A stretch of 64,000 nt of DNA from Streptomyces inusitatus (GCF_014651115.1 NZ_BMWG01000001.1:248001-312000), one strand, 5' to 3'; positions 45,024-55,429 are shown, counted from the first letter of the stretch. The notes: generated from the letters alone by a model not told the origin. Program-made: numbers and translations.

Positions 45024-45572
45024 TCAGGAGAGACCCAGCTCGTCCAGGGAGTACGCGTACAGATACGGCACCCCCGCCGTCTCGCTGATCTTCTCCCCGG
45101 CGCCGGTGGCCCGGTCCACGATCGTCGCGACCGCGACGACCACACCGCCGGCCGCGCGCACGGCCTCGACGGCGGTGAGCGGGGAGCCGCCGGTGGTGGA
45201 GGTGTCCTCCACGACCAGGCAGCGGCGGCCCTTGATGTCCGGGCCCTCCACCTGGCGCTGCATGCCGTGGGCCTTGGCGGCCTTGCGTACGACGAAGGCG
45301 CCCACCCGGCGGCCGCGCGCGGCCGCCGCGTGCAGGACCGAGGTCGCCACCGGGTCGGCGCCGAGGGTGAGCCCGCCGACGCAGTCGTAGTCGAGATCGG
45401 CGGTCAGCTCGCTCATGACCTCGCCGACCAGCGGAGCAGCCGCGCCGTCGAGCGTGATCCGGCGCAGATCCACGTAGTAGTCGGCCTCAAGACCCGAGGA
45501 GAGGGTCACCTTGCCGTGCACCACGGCCTTGTCCTTGATCTGCTGGAGCAGCTCAGCGCGTACATCACTCAT
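45024..45572 (-). CDS. pyrE: Orotate phosphoribosyltransferase
   Basis: 182 aa from ATG 45572. Type I PRTase fold: SGLEADYYVDLRRITL, VGGLTLGADPVA, VVRKAAKAHGMQRQVEG and the PRPP-binding loop CLVVEDTSTTGGSPL. It makes orotidine monophosphate from orotate and PRPP. The frame extends upstream into the aldose epimerase gene but that part is not expected to be translated; the gene is 25 bp downstream of the epimerase. Confidence 0.95.
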   Translation of the reverse strand: MSDVRAELLQQIKDKAVVHGKVTLSSGLEADYYVDLRRITLDGAAAPLVGEVMSELTADLDYDCVGGLTLGADPVATSVLHAAAARGRRVGAFVVRKAAKAHGMQRQVEGPDIKGRRCLVVEDTSTTGGSPLTAVEAVRAAGGVVVAVATIVDRATGAGEKISETAGVPYLYAYSLDELGLS

Positions 45573-45597
45573 GGCTCCGAGCTTAGGGCCTCTCGTT

Positions 45598-46395
45598 TCA
45601 CAGCCGACGCCAGCTCCAGGTGGTGGAGATCTCCAGCGGGTCGATCGGGGTGACGAGACGCGGCAGGGTGTTGAGGCCGTTCGGCGGGCCGGACTGGGGT
45701 TCCACACAGACCGCCTCGGCCTGCTCGTCGTAGATCACGACCCACTCGGCGCGGCTGGTGACGGTCAGCTCCAGCAGCCCGGGCCAGGTGAGGGTGACCG
45801 CGACCCCGTCGGGCATGCCGAAGCAGTCGTCCCAGGGGCCCTGGAGCGGCGGGATCCGCCGGCCGGTCGGCAGATGGTCCTCGCCCCGCTCCTCCTGCCA
45901 CTGCGGCTCGAAGGCGATCTCCGCCGGGCCGCCGCTGCCGAGGTCGCGCCGGAACCAGGGGTGCCAGCCCGCCTGGGCGGGGAAGGAGTCGCCGTGGGTC
46001 TCGACGCCCAGGGTGAGGGTGAGCGAGTCCTCCGCCAGCTCGAAGAGCTGGGTGACGCGCCCGCTGTACGGCCAGGGCTCGCCGAGCTCCCGGGTGAAGG
46101 CCGCCTCGGCCGGGCCGCTGCGGGCGGTACGCCAGGGGAGGTCGCGGACGGTGCCGTGGATGGCGTGCGGTGCGGCGTTCAGCGGCAGTTGATGGACCAC
46201 ACCACCGTTGCGGAACCGCCCGTTCTCGGTCCGGCCGCACCAGGGGGCCATCGGGAAGGAGCCGTACCGCTCGCCCTGGCGCAGCAGTTCGACACCGCCG
46301 ACGGTCAGGCTCTCGATCCGGCAGCCGGCTTTCGGATTCACGGTCAACTCGACGTCGGACGCGGCCAGACGGACGTTCTCTTCGCTGCTGCTCAC
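45598..46395 (-). CDS. Aldose 1-epimerase family protein
   Basis: 265 aa. Galactose mutarotase-like beta-sandwich: GCRIESLTVGGVELL, MAPWCGRTENGRF, PHAIHGTVRD (catalytic His), AGWHPWFRRDL (second His) and AVCVEPQSGPPNGLN (catalytic Glu). It would interconvert anomers of a hexose. Same strand as pyrE and 25 bp upstream, so possibly cotranscribed. Confidence 0.88.
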   Translation of the reverse strand: MSSSEENVRLAASDVELTVNPKAGCRIESLTVGGVELLRQGERYGSFPMAPWCGRTENGRFRNGGVVHQLPLNAAPHAIHGTVRDLPWRTARSGPAEAAFTRELGEPWPYSGRVTQLFELAEDSLTLTLGVETHGDSFPAQAGWHPWFRRDLGSGGPAEIAFEPQWQEERGEDHLPTGRRIPPLQGPWDDCFGMPDGVAVTLTWPGLLELTVTSRAEWVVIYDEQAEAVCVEPQSGPPNGLNTLPRLVTPIDPLEISTTWSWRRL

Positions 46396-46420
46396 CCCAC
46401 GACAGTACTGGTACGGGTGA

Positions 46421-47398
<978 letters not shown>

Positions 47399-47462
47399 GG
47401 GGATCGAGCGTACCCAGCGGGCCCGCGCACGTCTGCGTCTGCGCCGCCCGTGTACCCGTGTA

Positions 47463-49064
47463 TCAGTCCGGATAGCGCGGCTGGACCAGGGTCGAGGGCC
47501 GCAGCCCCCGCACCCTGGTGCGCTCCGCGCCCCAGCCGTTCGCGGCGAGGGAGGCCCGGGTCAGCGTCCGGGGCGGGGGGCCGTCGGGGTCGAGGCCGAG
47601 CGGGGGGCGCGAGCCGCGCGCGGCGAGCAGGAAGCCCCAGTCGCCCGGGGTCGCGGGCTCGCCCGCCGCGCGGCTGTCCGTGCCGCCGGCGGGCCCGGAG
47701 CCCCGGCCGGTGACCCGGTAGGGGCTGGTGCCGAACCCGGCGGCGCGCAGGGTGGCGTCCACCGTCCAGTAGGTGCGCGGGCGGGAGCCCGACGGTCCGG
47801 CGTGCACCGCGAGCCGGCCGCCGTCGGCGAGCGCGGCGGTGATCAGCCCGTAGAACTCCTGCGAGTAGAACTTGGCGCTCTGGGTGATCCCGGGGTCGGG
47901 CAGGTCCACGATCACCACGTCCCAGAGGCCGCGCGGGGCGCGCAGCCAGCTGAAGGCGTCGGCGGTCACCACCCGCGTCCGGTGGTCGTGGTGGGCCCGC
48001 CGGTTGAGCGCGGCGAGCGCCGGGTCGGAGCGGGCGAGGCGGACGACGCCCGGGTCCAGCTCCACGACGGTCACCGAGGCGGTGTCGGGGTAGCGCAGCG
48101 CCTCGCGGGCGGCGAGTCCGTCGCCGCCGCCGAGGATCAGCACCCGCTCGTGCCGGCCGAGCATCGCCGGGTGGACGAGGGCCTCGTGGTAGCGGCGCTC
48201 GTCGCGGGAGCTGACCCAGAGCCGGCCGTCGAGGAAGAGGTCGAGCGGGCCCTCCCGGTCGCCGGTGATCACCACTTCCTGGACCTCGGTCTGGACGGCG
48301 ACCCGCACGCGGTCCCCGTAGACCGCCGCGCGCGCGGCCCGCTCGAAGTCGTCCACGAGGACGGTGGCGGTGCCCAGCACGGCGAGGACGGCCGCGTTGG
48401 CGACGATCAGCCAGGCGCGGGAGCGCCGGGTGAGGTCGCGGCGGAAGAGCCAGAGGACGAGCAGTCCGCCCGCGACGGCGTTGACCGCGCCGGTCAGCAG
48501 TCCGCTGGTGAGCTGGCCGAGCCAGGGCAGCAGCAGAAAGGGGAAGGCGAGCCCGCCGACGAGCGCGCCCACGTAGTCGGCGGCGAAGAGATCGGCGACC
48601 GTGCCCTCGACGTCCTGCCGGGAGACGCGCTGGATCAGGGACATCAGCAGCGGCAGCTCGGCCCCGATGAGCACCCCGATGATGAGCGCGAAGGCGACAA
48701 GGACGGTCTGGGACTCGCCCACCCAGGCGAAGGAGGCGTACAGCGCCATCGCCGAGCAGCCGCCGATCAGCGCCAGCGACAGCTCCAGCAGCCCGAAGCC
48801 GACGGCGGCCCGGCAGCGCAGCCGCTTGGCCAGCAGCGAGCCGACGCCCATGGCGAAGACCATCACCGACAGCACGACGGAGGCCTGGGTGACCGAGTCG
48901 CCGATGAGATAGGAGGCGAGGGCGACGAGCTCCAGCTCGTACACCAGTCCACAGGCCGCGCAGACGAAGACGACCAGCAGCACGAGGAACCGGCCCGCCG
49001 CCGGGCGTACCGGCAACCGCACCGGGCCCGGGGGCGGTGACAGTTGCTCCGTACGGTCGATCAT
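47463..49064 (-). CDS. Membrane-bound spermidine synthase-like protein
   Basis: 533 aa. Residues ~25-220 contain about seven membrane spans. From ~240 to 490 there is a spermidine-synthase-like Rossmann domain: [18 protein letters not shown] (SAM/dcSAM loop), [18 protein letters not shown] and an upstream [18 protein letters not shown], i.e. the aminopropyltransferase gate region. It may be a polyamine aminopropyltransferase or a methyltransferase; family members with this architecture lack a proven role in actinobacteria. Conserved in this genomic position. Confidence 0.85.
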   Translation of the reverse strand: MIDRTEQLSPPPGPVRLPVRPAAGRFLVLLVVFVCAACGLVYELELVALASYLIGDSVTQASVVLSVMVFAMGVGSLLAKRLRCRAAVGFGLLELSLALIGGCSAMALYASFAWVGESQTVLVAFALIIGVLIGAELPLLMSLIQRVSRQDVEGTVADLFAADYVGALVGGLAFPFLLLPWLGQLTSGLLTGAVNAVAGGLLVLWLFRRDLTRRSRAWLIVANAAVLAVLGTATVLVDDFERAARAAVYGDRVRVAVQTEVQEVVITGDREGPLDLFLDGRLWVSSRDERRYHEALVHPAMLGRHERVLILGGGDGLAAREALRYPDTASVTVVELDPGVVRLARSDPALAALNRRAHHDHRTRVVTADAFSWLRAPRGLWDVVIVDLPDPGITQSAKFYSQEFYGLITAALADGGRLAVHAGPSGSRPRTYWTVDATLRAAGFGTSPYRVTGRGSGPAGGTDSRAAGEPATPGDWGFLLAARGSRPPLGLDPDGPPPRTLTRASLAANGWGAERTRVRGLRPSTLVQPRYPD

Positions 49065-49181
49065 GCAGTAACGCTACGTCACGTTTGGCGCGCGAACTGT
49101 CACCCACACGTGTGCACCTGCGCCACGGCGTACGGACCGGTCCCGGGGGCGGTCCCGGGACCGGTCCGATCCGGTCCGGCT

Positions 49182-49733
49182 CTACAGCGCGACGGGCTGC
49201 GGCAGCCGTCTGACCCGCTGCTGCACCCGGGACACGGCCCCGACGCGGGTACGGGTGACGACGAGTCGCCCCTCCTGCGGATAGGCGTGCCAGGTGCGCC
49301 AGCGCACCTGGCCCTCCTGCCACTGCGCCATCATCGCGGTGAAGGCGTGCGGCGAGCCGGGGAAGGTTCCGGCGAGGGAGTTGGGGTGATCGGCGACCAG
49401 CGCGAGGAGTTCCTGCGCGCGCCCGGCGAACGAGCCCTCGGAGAGGGTCTCGACGCGGGCGGCGAATTCGTACTCCCAGTCGCCGAGTCTCTTGGCCACG
49501 CCCAGGGGCAGCGGGGTGCTGCTGCCGGGCATGCAGGCGACGGTCTCGGAGCAGCTGCCCCGGTCCTCCTCAAGGAGCACTTGGTGGGAGGCGCCGAGCA
49601 GTCTGAGCTGGAGCTTGGCTCCGGAGAGCTCCAGATCGAGGACGGCCAGGGCGGGAAGCGGCTCCCGCCCGAGCGCCCAGGCGAGGTCGTCGGCACGGGT
49701 GTCGGTGTAGGCGGTACTGAGGGTTGTGAGCAT
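49182..49733 (-). CDS. DUF2617 protein
   Basis: 183 aa from ATG 49733 (GGAG 8 nt upstream). It matches the actinobacterial DUF2617 pattern: TAYTDTRADDLAWALG, LELSGAKLQLRLLGASHQV, YEFAARVETL, FPGSPHAFTAM and WRTWHAYPQEGRLVVTRTR. Function unknown. Soluble. Confidence 0.82.
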   Translation of the reverse strand: MLTTLSTAYTDTRADDLAWALGREPLPALAVLDLELSGAKLQLRLLGASHQVLLEEDRGSCSETVACMPGSSTPLPLGVAKRLGDWEYEFAARVETLSEGSFAGRAQELLALVADHPNSLAGTFPGSPHAFTAMMAQWQEGQVRWRTWHAYPQEGRLVVTRTRVGAVSRVQQRVRRLPQPVAL

Positions 49734-50104
49734 GGGTCGGCTCCGCAAACACGCTTCGGCGGTGGATACGTGAACCTGAGGCGCCCCTGAGCGGGCGTGC
49801 ATGAAGGTGGGGGACCGCCGACTCGGGGCCGGAAGGCCGGCCCGAGGGCTTGGTGGTTCCAACAGGTTCCGTCAACGACTGAATCATGAAGTACGCGGCG
49901 CTCGCAGTGTTTTTACCCAACTTGAAGGGGTTTCCATCCCCTAGGGGGTCTTGCGGTTCAACTGTTCAACAAAATGCCCCGGGAAAACCCGGTTAATGCG
50001 GGTCCGGGTGGATCAGAACGCAAGAAAAGAGGCATCCGGCGGAAAACTCCCGCCGGATGCCTCACCCCCCGGTCACGGACCCGCCGCGGACCAGCTACCC
50101 CGTG
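49734..50104. other. 371-bp intergenic region
   Basis: Holds the DUF2617 promoter area (an AT-richer stretch at about 49885-49980, including CAGTGTTTTTACCC) and the terminator of the Gly/Ser/Cys protein. No gene is evident on either strand. Confidence 0.6.
50029..50063 (-). terminator. Intrinsic terminator of the Gly/Ser/Cys protein gene
   Basis: Perfect 14-bp stem (GAGGCATCCGGCGG / CCGCCGGATGCCTC), 7-nt loop, followed on the minus strand by CTTTTCTTG; a rare textbook intrinsic terminator in this GC-rich sequence. Confidence 0.9.
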
Positions 50105-50392
50105 TCAGCTGCCTCCGCCGCATCCGCCCCCGCCTCCGCCGCCGCAGCTACTGCTGCTGCCGCCGCCGTCGGACGACGAACCGTCACCGCCCCACCAGGA
50201 GCCGCCGGAGGAGCTGCCCCCCGAGTGGTCGCCGCCGCCCACGGACGCCGGCGTGCCGTCGCTCCCGTGATACCTCCTCCTGGAGTGCGCGGAGACATAC
50301 CGAGTGCGGCGACCGCCGAACCCTCTCCTCGCCACAATGAGCATGAAGCCCACAAAGACTACGAACAACAGAAAGCCGACGAAAGCATCCAT
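50105..50392 (-). CDS. Small single-span membrane protein with Gly/Ser/Cys tail
   Basis: 95 aa. ATG 50392 has GGGGGAG directly upstream. Residues 3-21 are a hydrophobic span (FVGFLLFVVFVGFMLIVA), then a basic patch RRGFGGRRTRYVSAHSRRRYHG, then a low-complexity tail of Gly, Ser, Asp and Trp, ending in two Cys separated by Gly runs (SSCGGGGGGGCGGGS). The tail resembles that of many bacterial TM proteins of the DUF4178/YgcG-neighbour type; function unknown. It has a strong terminator of its own. Confidence 0.75.
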   Translation of the reverse strand: MDAFVGFLLFVVFVGFMLIVARRGFGGRRTRYVSAHSRRRYHGSDGTPASVGGGDHSGGSSSGGSWWGGDGSSSDGGGSSSSCGGGGGGGCGGGS

Positions 50393-50615
50393 AGCTCCCC
50401 CGTTCCTTCATTCCCCCGAAGCGAGCCCCTCGCGTCATTGCGTGACCGCTTCTCGCCACATTGATCGGTACCTCGATATTGCCTCATCCGTCTCTTACGA
50501 GCCGTACGAGCCGTGCACCATTCCCGCGCTTTCCCGCGTGAGAGGGGGATGCCCCCCGCGCCACCGAGCCAAAGCAGACTTGAGCAAGTCCAGAGCTTCG
50601 GCCCAGGATGGCCGC

Positions 50616-51836
50616 ATGGCGACCATGGACACACCCCCGCCCGGCTCCCCGCCGGGCCCCCCGGCAAGCCCCCGGCCACTGCTCAACCGCAGGCTGGCCG
50701 AGTTCGGCACCACGATCTTCGCGGAGATGTCGGCGCTGGCCGCCGCGACCGGCTCGATCAATCTCGGACAGGGGTTCCCCGACACCGACGGCCCCGAGGA
50801 GATCCGCGAGGCCGCGGTGCGCGCACTGCGCGACGGCCGGGGCAATCAGTACCCGCCAGGCCCCGGCGTCCCCGAGCTGCGCACCGCCGTCGCCGAGCAC
50901 CAGCGGCGGTTCCACGGGCTCTCCTTCGACCCGGACACCGAGGTCCTGATCACCGCCGGCGCGACCGAGGCGATCGCGGCTGCCCTGCTCGCCCTGGTCG
51001 AGCCCGGCGACGAGGTGATCGCCCTGGAGCCGTACTACGACTCGTACGCCGCCTGCATCGCCATGGCCGGCGGCCGGCGCGTACCGGTCACCCTGCGCCC
51101 GGTGGACGGCGTCTACCGCCTCGACCTGGACGAACTCCGGGACGCGGTGACCGACCGCACCCGGCTGATCCTGCTGAACACCCCTCACAACCCCACCGGG
51201 ACGGTCCTCGGCCGCGAGCAGCTCGCCGCCATCGCCGAACTCGCCGTCGAACGGGATCTCCTGGTCGTCTCGGACGAGGTGTACGAGCATCTCGTCTTCG
51301 ACGGCGAACATCTCCCGATCGCCTCCTTCCCCGGCATGCGCGAGCGCACGATCACCATCAGCAGCGCCGGGAAGACCTTCTCCTTCACCGGCTGGAAGGT
51401 CGGCTGGATCACCGCCGCCCCCGCGCTGGTCTCGGCGGTCCGCTCGGCCAAGCAGTACCTCACATACGTCAGCGCGGGCCCGTTCCAGTACGCGATCGCC
51501 GAGGCCCTGCGCCTGCCGGACTCGTACTTCGACGGCCTCCGCGACGAACTGCGGGCCAAACGCGATCTGCTGAGCACCGGCCTCACGGACGCCGGCTTCG
51601 CCGTCTACCGCCCGGCCGGCACCTACTTCGTCACCACCGACATCCGGCCACTGGGCGAGAGCGACGGCTTCGCCTTCTGCCGCACCCTGCCCGAGCGGTG
51701 CGGGGTGGTGACGATCCCCAACGCGGTCTTCTACGACCACCGCGAACAGGGAGCGCCCTTTGTCCGATTCGCTTTCTGCAAGCGGGAGTCTGTGCTGAAG
51801 GAAGCGGTCGAAAGGCTGTCCAAGCTGCGGAGATGA
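50616..51836 (+). CDS. Class I/II aminotransferase (aspartate/kynurenine aminotransferase-like)
   Basis: 406 aa. PLP-binding features of fold type I: NLGQGFPDTDGPEEI, AGATEAIAAALLALVEPGDEV, NTPHNPTGTVL, VSDEVYEHLVF and the Schiff-base Lys in ISSAGKTFSFTGWKVGW, with the C-terminal FVRFAF Arg. The GQGFPDxDGP start fits the YbdL/kynurenine-oxoglutarate transaminase group. ATG 50616 is preceded by AGGA 8 nt upstream; ATG 50625 is an alternative. In S. coelicolor the counterpart is annotated as an aspartate aminotransferase (memory). Confidence 0.9.
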   Translation: MATMDTPPPGSPPGPPASPRPLLNRRLAEFGTTIFAEMSALAAATGSINLGQGFPDTDGPEEIREAAVRALRDGRGNQYPPGPGVPELRTAVAEHQRRFHGLSFDPDTEVLITAGATEAIAAALLALVEPGDEVIALEPYYDSYAACIAMAGGRRVPVTLRPVDGVYRLDLDELRDAVTDRTRLILLNTPHNPTGTVLGREQLAAIAELAVERDLLVVSDEVYEHLVFDGEHLPIASFPGMRERTITISSAGKTFSFTGWKVGWITAAPALVSAVRSAKQYLTYVSAGPFQYAIAEALRLPDSYFDGLRDELRAKRDLLSTGLTDAGFAVYRPAGTYFVTTDIRPLGESDGFAFCRTLPERCGVVTIPNAVFYDHREQGAPFVRFAFCKRESVLKEAVERLSKLRR

Positions 51837-51895
51837 TCCCCGTCGGCCTGCGACGGGGAAACGGCGGACGAGCAGAGCGGTTCAGTCTCCTGGGC

Positions 51896-53020
51896 TCAGC
51901 CCCAGGTGAGGCGCTGCCCGTCCGCCCCGACGCGGAGGCGCAGGCTCTCAGCGGGCGGGGAGCCCGCTTCCCTCCACCGACTCACCTCCGCCGCGATGTC
52001 GTCCCACAGCCGCACCGGCCCGCCCTGCCGGGCGCACCACGAGCCGGCTTCCTCGTAGACGGCGGCCCAGGCCCCCGCTTCCACATCGATGACGACATGT
52101 TCGTTGCGGCCGTTCCGCAGTAACGTGAAGCGCTGAGCCCGGGGAGCCGCGAACTGCGCGACGAACCGCGTGGTCCAGTCGTCCAGCTCATCGCCGCCCA
52201 GATCCGTCGGAGCCGCCTTCTCGGAGTCGAGATCCGGCAGCATCCCCAGCGCCGGAGGCATCTGGGGCCGGGCGAGCATGAACGAGACCTTCCCGCCAAG
52301 GACCGGACCGCTTGCCGTCCCGTCCTCCTTCACGGTCAGCCGGACGAGTTCGGAAGCATTCATCCACCCACCCACAGTGGCCACGATCTTGCCGCCGGGG
52401 CGAGTCTGGGCGATCCACTCCGCCGGGACCGTCTGAACGCCACAGGTGACGATCACTCGGTCGTACGGAGCGCTCTCCCTGTGTCCGGCCAGACCGTCGC
52501 CGACCACAAGGGCGGGCCAGCAGTCCAGCCCCGCGAGCGCCACACCGGCACGTGCGGAGACATCGGCGTCCACCTCCACGGATGTCACGTTGCCGTCCCC
52601 CACGACATGGGAGAGCAACCCCGTGGAGTAGCCCGTTCCGGTGCCGATCTCCAACACCTGGGCACCCCGGGTGACCTGAAGCTCTTCGAGCATCCGGACG
52701 ACGAGTCCCGGGAGCGTCGAAGACGAAGTAGGAGTGTGTGCGATACGCCCCTCCACCTGACGCGGAACCACCGTCCCCGCCACCTGCGTGACCAGCGTGT
52801 CATCCTCGTAAACCCGGCCGAGACACGCCGGATCGTCCGCGAGGGACACGGGGCGGTACCACCCGCCGTCTTCGTACGCGAACCACCCTTCGCTGAGGAA
52901 CGCCTCACGGGGCACCGCCATGACGGCGGCTTCCCACTCCGGGCTCCGCAGATCACCCGACGTGCGAAGGCGCTGGGCGAGATCCGCCCGCAGCGCCTCC
53001 GAAGAAACCTTGTCGCTCAT
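51896..53020 (-). CDS. tgmC: PIMT-like methyltransferase of a graspetide RiPP locus (TgmC-type)
   Basis: 374 aa. The N-terminal ~270 residues follow protein-L-isoaspartate O-methyltransferase: [36 protein letters not shown], the SAM loop [28 protein letters not shown] and [19 protein letters not shown]. The C-terminal ~110 residues ([16 protein letters not shown] and a final [10 protein letters not shown]) are the extension seen in RiPP-associated homologues. In characterised relatives (fuscimiditide- and amycolimiditide-type loci) such enzymes methylate an Asp of the modified peptide so that it closes to aspartimide. ATG overlaps the stop of the ATP-grasp gene (ATGA). Confidence 0.85.
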   Translation of the reverse strand: MSDKVSSEALRADLAQRLRTSGDLRSPEWEAAVMAVPREAFLSEGWFAYEDGGWYRPVSLADDPACLGRVYEDDTLVTQVAGTVVPRQVEGRIAHTPTSSSTLPGLVVRMLEELQVTRGAQVLEIGTGTGYSTGLLSHVVGDGNVTSVEVDADVSARAGVALAGLDCWPALVVGDGLAGHRESAPYDRVIVTCGVQTVPAEWIAQTRPGGKIVATVGGWMNASELVRLTVKEDGTASGPVLGGKVSFMLARPQMPPALGMLPDLDSEKAAPTDLGGDELDDWTTRFVAQFAAPRAQRFTLLRNGRNEHVVIDVEAGAWAAVYEEAGSWCARQGGPVRLWDDIAAEVSRWREAGSPPAESLRLRVGADGQRLTWG

Positions 53021-53970
53021 CAGTTCTCTCCGTGTTGCAACAGGTCAGCGATGGCCGATGTCAGCGGAAGCCCTGCTTCGTGCTCCAGCCATGCCCACTG
53101 CCCGTTGGGGTTGCATTCCAGGAACCACCATTCGTCTTCGGCGGTCAGCGCGAAGTCGAAGGCCCCGAACCTCAGCCCGAAGCCGTCGAGGAAGCGCAAG
53201 AGTGCCCCGCGCATCTCGTCCGGGCACTTGATCGGCTCGTAGGTCAGGTGCCGATACTCCGCACGCCAGTCCAGAACTCCGGCCGGGGCCGTGATCCGGG
53301 CACAGAAGACCTGATCACCGATGACGACCGCGCGCACGTCAGATGCCTTCGGAACCCGGGCCTGAAACAGGTGCGCGCAAACACTCACCCGGCTGTCGAT
53401 CTCATCGGGCTCGACAGGCGCGGCCCAGATACCGGCGGGCTGCCCATCAACGTCGTACGCCCCGGCGTGAAGCGGCTTGTAAATCGTCGGCTGTTCCGCC
53501 GTGAAGGCTCTGGCTTCGGCCGGTTCGTTGGTGATCAGAGTGGCCGGAACGGTCAGCCCTTCCCGGATCGCCGCAGAGAGCTGGGCGGGCTTGTACTCCG
53601 CCCGCGCGATGGCCTGAGGGTGGCTCAGGTAGAGGCACCCGGGCAGAGCCCCCAGGACGCCGCCCAGACCGCGCCGATTCTCCTGAGCGGCGAATCGGGC
53701 CGCCTGCCCCTGCCCCCGTGGGGCGAAGACAGAAGGCCGACGGTGGTACAGAGCCCGAACACTCGTGAGGTCCACCGTCCGGTTGCCCGCCGTGAGGTGT
53801 CCGCCCCATCCCCCGGATCCAGTGCGGGCCGACAGCACGACGCTCGTCGGGAAGTCCTGTCCAGGGTCGAAGCGGAGAACGGGCACCCGGCGCCGGTTCA
53901 GTTCCGCGATGACCAGATCAGCGGTCGCATCCTCTGATTCGGTGGCAACCAGCACCGGGCGTCCGTTCAC
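53020..53970 (-). CDS. tgmB: ATP-grasp RiPP maturase (graspetide synthetase, TgmB-type)
   Basis: 316 aa, GTG start. Resembles RimK/MvdD-like ATP-grasp ligases: [22 protein letters not shown] at the N-terminus, [37 protein letters not shown] (peptide/ATP region), [13 protein letters not shown], and the Mg-binding [16 protein letters not shown]. These enzymes form ester or amide bonds between Ser/Thr/Lys and Asp/Glu side chains of a precursor peptide. It begins 4 nt after the precursor stop and overlaps the methyltransferase start, so the three genes form an operon. Confidence 0.87.
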   Translation of the reverse strand: MNGRPVLVATESEDATADLVIAELNRRRVPVLRFDPGQDFPTSVVLSARTGSGGWGGHLTAGNRTVDLTSVRALYHRRPSVFAPRGQGQAARFAAQENRRGLGGVLGALPGCLYLSHPQAIARAEYKPAQLSAAIREGLTVPATLITNEPAEARAFTAEQPTIYKPLHAGAYDVDGQPAGIWAAPVEPDEIDSRVSVCAHLFQARVPKASDVRAVVIGDQVFCARITAPAGVLDWRAEYRHLTYEPIKCPDEMRGALLRFLDGFGLRFGAFDFALTAEDEWWFLECNPNGQWAWLEHEAGLPLTSAIADLLQHGEN

Positions 53971-53974
53971 GCGA

Positions 53975-54244
53975 CTACGCCTGGTCCTGGCTCGCGTCGT
54001 GGCCGGAGTCGGCGTCCTGCTTCCCGTCCTTGCTGATCTGGGTGGGCGGGTAGGTGTTGACGGACGTGCCGTGCTTGCCCAGCTCCGCCGGCGTCATCTG
54101 CCCGTCCGCGCCGACCCAGCGGCCCGTCTGGGTCTTCGGGTCCATGCCCGAGTACCTCCACGGGGACGGGGTGCCGTTATTGAGCGGGGCCATTCGGTGC
54201 ATACCCCACGGTGTCGGGGTCGGCTGAGTACCAGTGCTCTGCAA
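53975..54244 (-). CDS. tgmA: Graspetide precursor peptide (TgmA-type)
   Basis: 89 aa from a TTG start at 54244. GGAG is 5 nt upstream, and no ATG or GTG in frame has a comparable RBS. The leader has PTPWGMHRMAPLNN (the family's F/W-G-x-x-RMAPL motif), then MDPKTQTGRWV. The core begins at GKHGTSVNTYPPT, offering hydroxyl donors Thr60, Ser61, Thr64, Thr68 and Ser71. It ends in an acidic tail with acceptors Asp73, Asp77, Asp79, Asp83 and Asp87. The sole Asp-Gly step (Asp73-Gly74) is a plausible aspartimide site for the PIMT-like enzyme; ring topology is inferred, not shown. Confidence 0.85.
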   Translation of the reverse strand: MQSTGTQPTPTPWGMHRMAPLNNGTPSPWRYSGMDPKTQTGRWVGADGQMTPAELGKHGTSVNTYPPTQISKDGKQDADSGHDASQDQA

Positions 54245-54282
54245 GGTGTCTCCTCGGTCCTGGTGAACATCGCACTTACGAC

Positions 54283-54340
54283 CCGCCCCGGTGGGCACTC
54301 GGCCTGTCCGGGGTTGAAGTGGATTCTTCCACCGGGGCGG
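54283..54340. promoter_or_regulatory. Perfect 12-bp inverted repeat upstream of the RiPP precursor
   Basis: CCGCCCCGGTGG / CCACCGGGGCGG with a 34-nt spacer, ending 39 nt upstream of the TTG start. Could be a leader stem or an operator pair. Confidence 0.5.
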
Positions 54341-54394
54341 AAATTGCGGGCCGCCCCTGCCGAAGCCCAGCGGATTTCGGCGGGATGCGGGAGA

Positions 54395-54440
54395 CCCCGT
54401 CCCGGTGCCATGAGTCCCCACTGCGGACACCGGGACGGGG
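54395..54440 (-). terminator. Terminator of the HTH gene
   Basis: Perfect 13-bp stem CCCCGTCCCGGTG / CACCGGGACGGGG with a 20-nt loop, about 20 nt past the stop of the gene at 54459; isolates it from the RiPP operon. Confidence 0.7.
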
Positions 54441-54458
54441 AGTGCGCGCGACCTCCGG

Positions 54459-54842
54459 TCAGCGGTCGCGGGTCCTGTCCTGCACGGGGGTACGGGACAG
54501 GGCGCAGCGGGTGCCGGTGGTCGTCGTGGTGTGTTCGTCGAGTCGGTTTCGGGTGACGGGGGTGATGCGTCCGCAGTGGGGTGCGGGGCAGTGGATGGCG
54601 GTGACGGCTCCGGTGCGGGGGTCCCGGTGGACGGGGGCGGGGAGCATGGGGGATGTGTGGTGCTCGCGGATGCCGATGCCCCAGCGGGTGAGACGGCCTC
54701 CGAGCCAGGGGGCGTGGACGTCGTAGGCACGGGCTATGGACCTGATCGACTCGCCCCGGGCATAGCGCTCGATGACGGCGTCCCGGTCGGCGAGGACACG
54801 TTCGCGTGCGGCGGCCTTCTGGGCTTTCGTGCGCCGTGGCAC
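54459..54842 (-). CDS. Small HTH protein (resolvase-HTH-like)
   Basis: 127 aa, GTG start with AAGGAG 10 nt upstream. A basic N-terminus (PRRTKAQKAAARERVL) leads into a Hin/homeodomain-like helix-turn-helix: RDAVIERYARGESIRSIARAYDVHAPWLGGRL. The remaining ~70 residues include CPAPHCGRITPVTRNRL and a late Cys and are rich in Thr/Arg. It is probably a DNA-binding protein, perhaps of mobile-element origin, but no integrase or att site is visible. A terminator separates it from the RiPP operon, so a regulatory role there is only a possibility. Confidence 0.65.
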   Translation of the reverse strand: MPRRTKAQKAAARERVLADRDAVIERYARGESIRSIARAYDVHAPWLGGRLTRWGIGIREHHTSPMLPAPVHRDPRTGAVTAIHCPAPHCGRITPVTRNRLDEHTTTTTGTRCALSRTPVQDRTRDR

Positions 54843-54948
54843 TGCTGCGGTCTCCTTCTGTCTCGGTGGGGGTACGGGTGGGCGGCCCCGGCCGCCCGCG
54901 TACGGGCCGGGTGGCGGCCGGGGCCGGGAGCGGATGCCCGCTCCCCTT

Positions 54949-54974
54949 CCCTCCGGGCCCGCAGGCCCGGAGGG
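54949..54974. terminator. Hairpin between two small minus-strand genes
   Basis: Perfect 11-bp stem CCCTCCGGGCC / GGCCCGGAGGG with a 4-nt loop in the 248-bp gap 54843-55090, likely a terminator for the gene at 55091. Confidence 0.6.
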
Positions 54975-55090
54975 GGTGCCGCTCCCGCGCGATTCTCCGC
55001 AGTGCCGGGGGACACTGCCGCGCGGAGCGGGGGCTGAAGTGCGCTGCCGCTACAGGGCGTTCCGCATGTCGGCGGTCGGACCCCCGGGGC

Positions 55091-55429
55091 TCACCACCCA
55101 CATTTGCCGCAACCCCCCTGGCTGCTCCGCGCGTTGACCTCCGCGAGAGCCGAGGAGAGCCGGTCCGCTTCGGTCGCCGGGCGGACCTCCCCCTTCGGCG
55201 CGTCCCACTCCCGCCCGCCCTGCGGTGGGCGGAGCGCGTAGTACGTCTCGCACTCCTCCATGACGACCCCCGTCCGCCTGACGACGGTGTCGTACACAAG
55301 GCAACCGACTTGAGGAGAGCCGTCCTCGTTGCCGCCTGCAGCCTGGCCCCCCACCGGGGTGGGTACCGATGATCGCGCCGCGTGATTATTCAATGAGTGG
55401 CTGGGGGGTTCTTCCGTTTCGCCGTACAT
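55091..55429 (-). CDS. Hypothetical protein of Streptomyces type with Cys-rich end
   Basis: 112 aa from ATG 55429, with GGAG 6 nt upstream. After a Ser/Gly/Pro-rich first half, the conserved part is PQVGCLVYDTVVRRTGVVMEE, YYALRPPQGGREWDAPKGEVRPATEADRL and SSALAEVNARS. This pattern (a promoter-like KOW/SH3-like segment plus RPPxGGREWD) is common in small Streptomyces proteins near XRE/DUF397 genes. The end, GGCGKCGW, adds a CxxC pair that could bind a metal. Divergent from the XRE gene at 55549. Function unknown. Confidence 0.65.
   Translation of the reverse strand: MYGETEEPPSHSLNNHAARSSVPTPVGGQAAGGNEDGSPQVGCLVYDTVVRRTGVVMEECETYYALRPPQGGREWDAPKGEVRPATEADRLSSALAEVNARSSQGGCGKCGW

Noticed and set aside
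54459..55429. Possible integrated mobile element around the HTH and hypothetical genes
   Set aside because: No integrase, transposase, tRNA gene or flanking direct repeats could be found.
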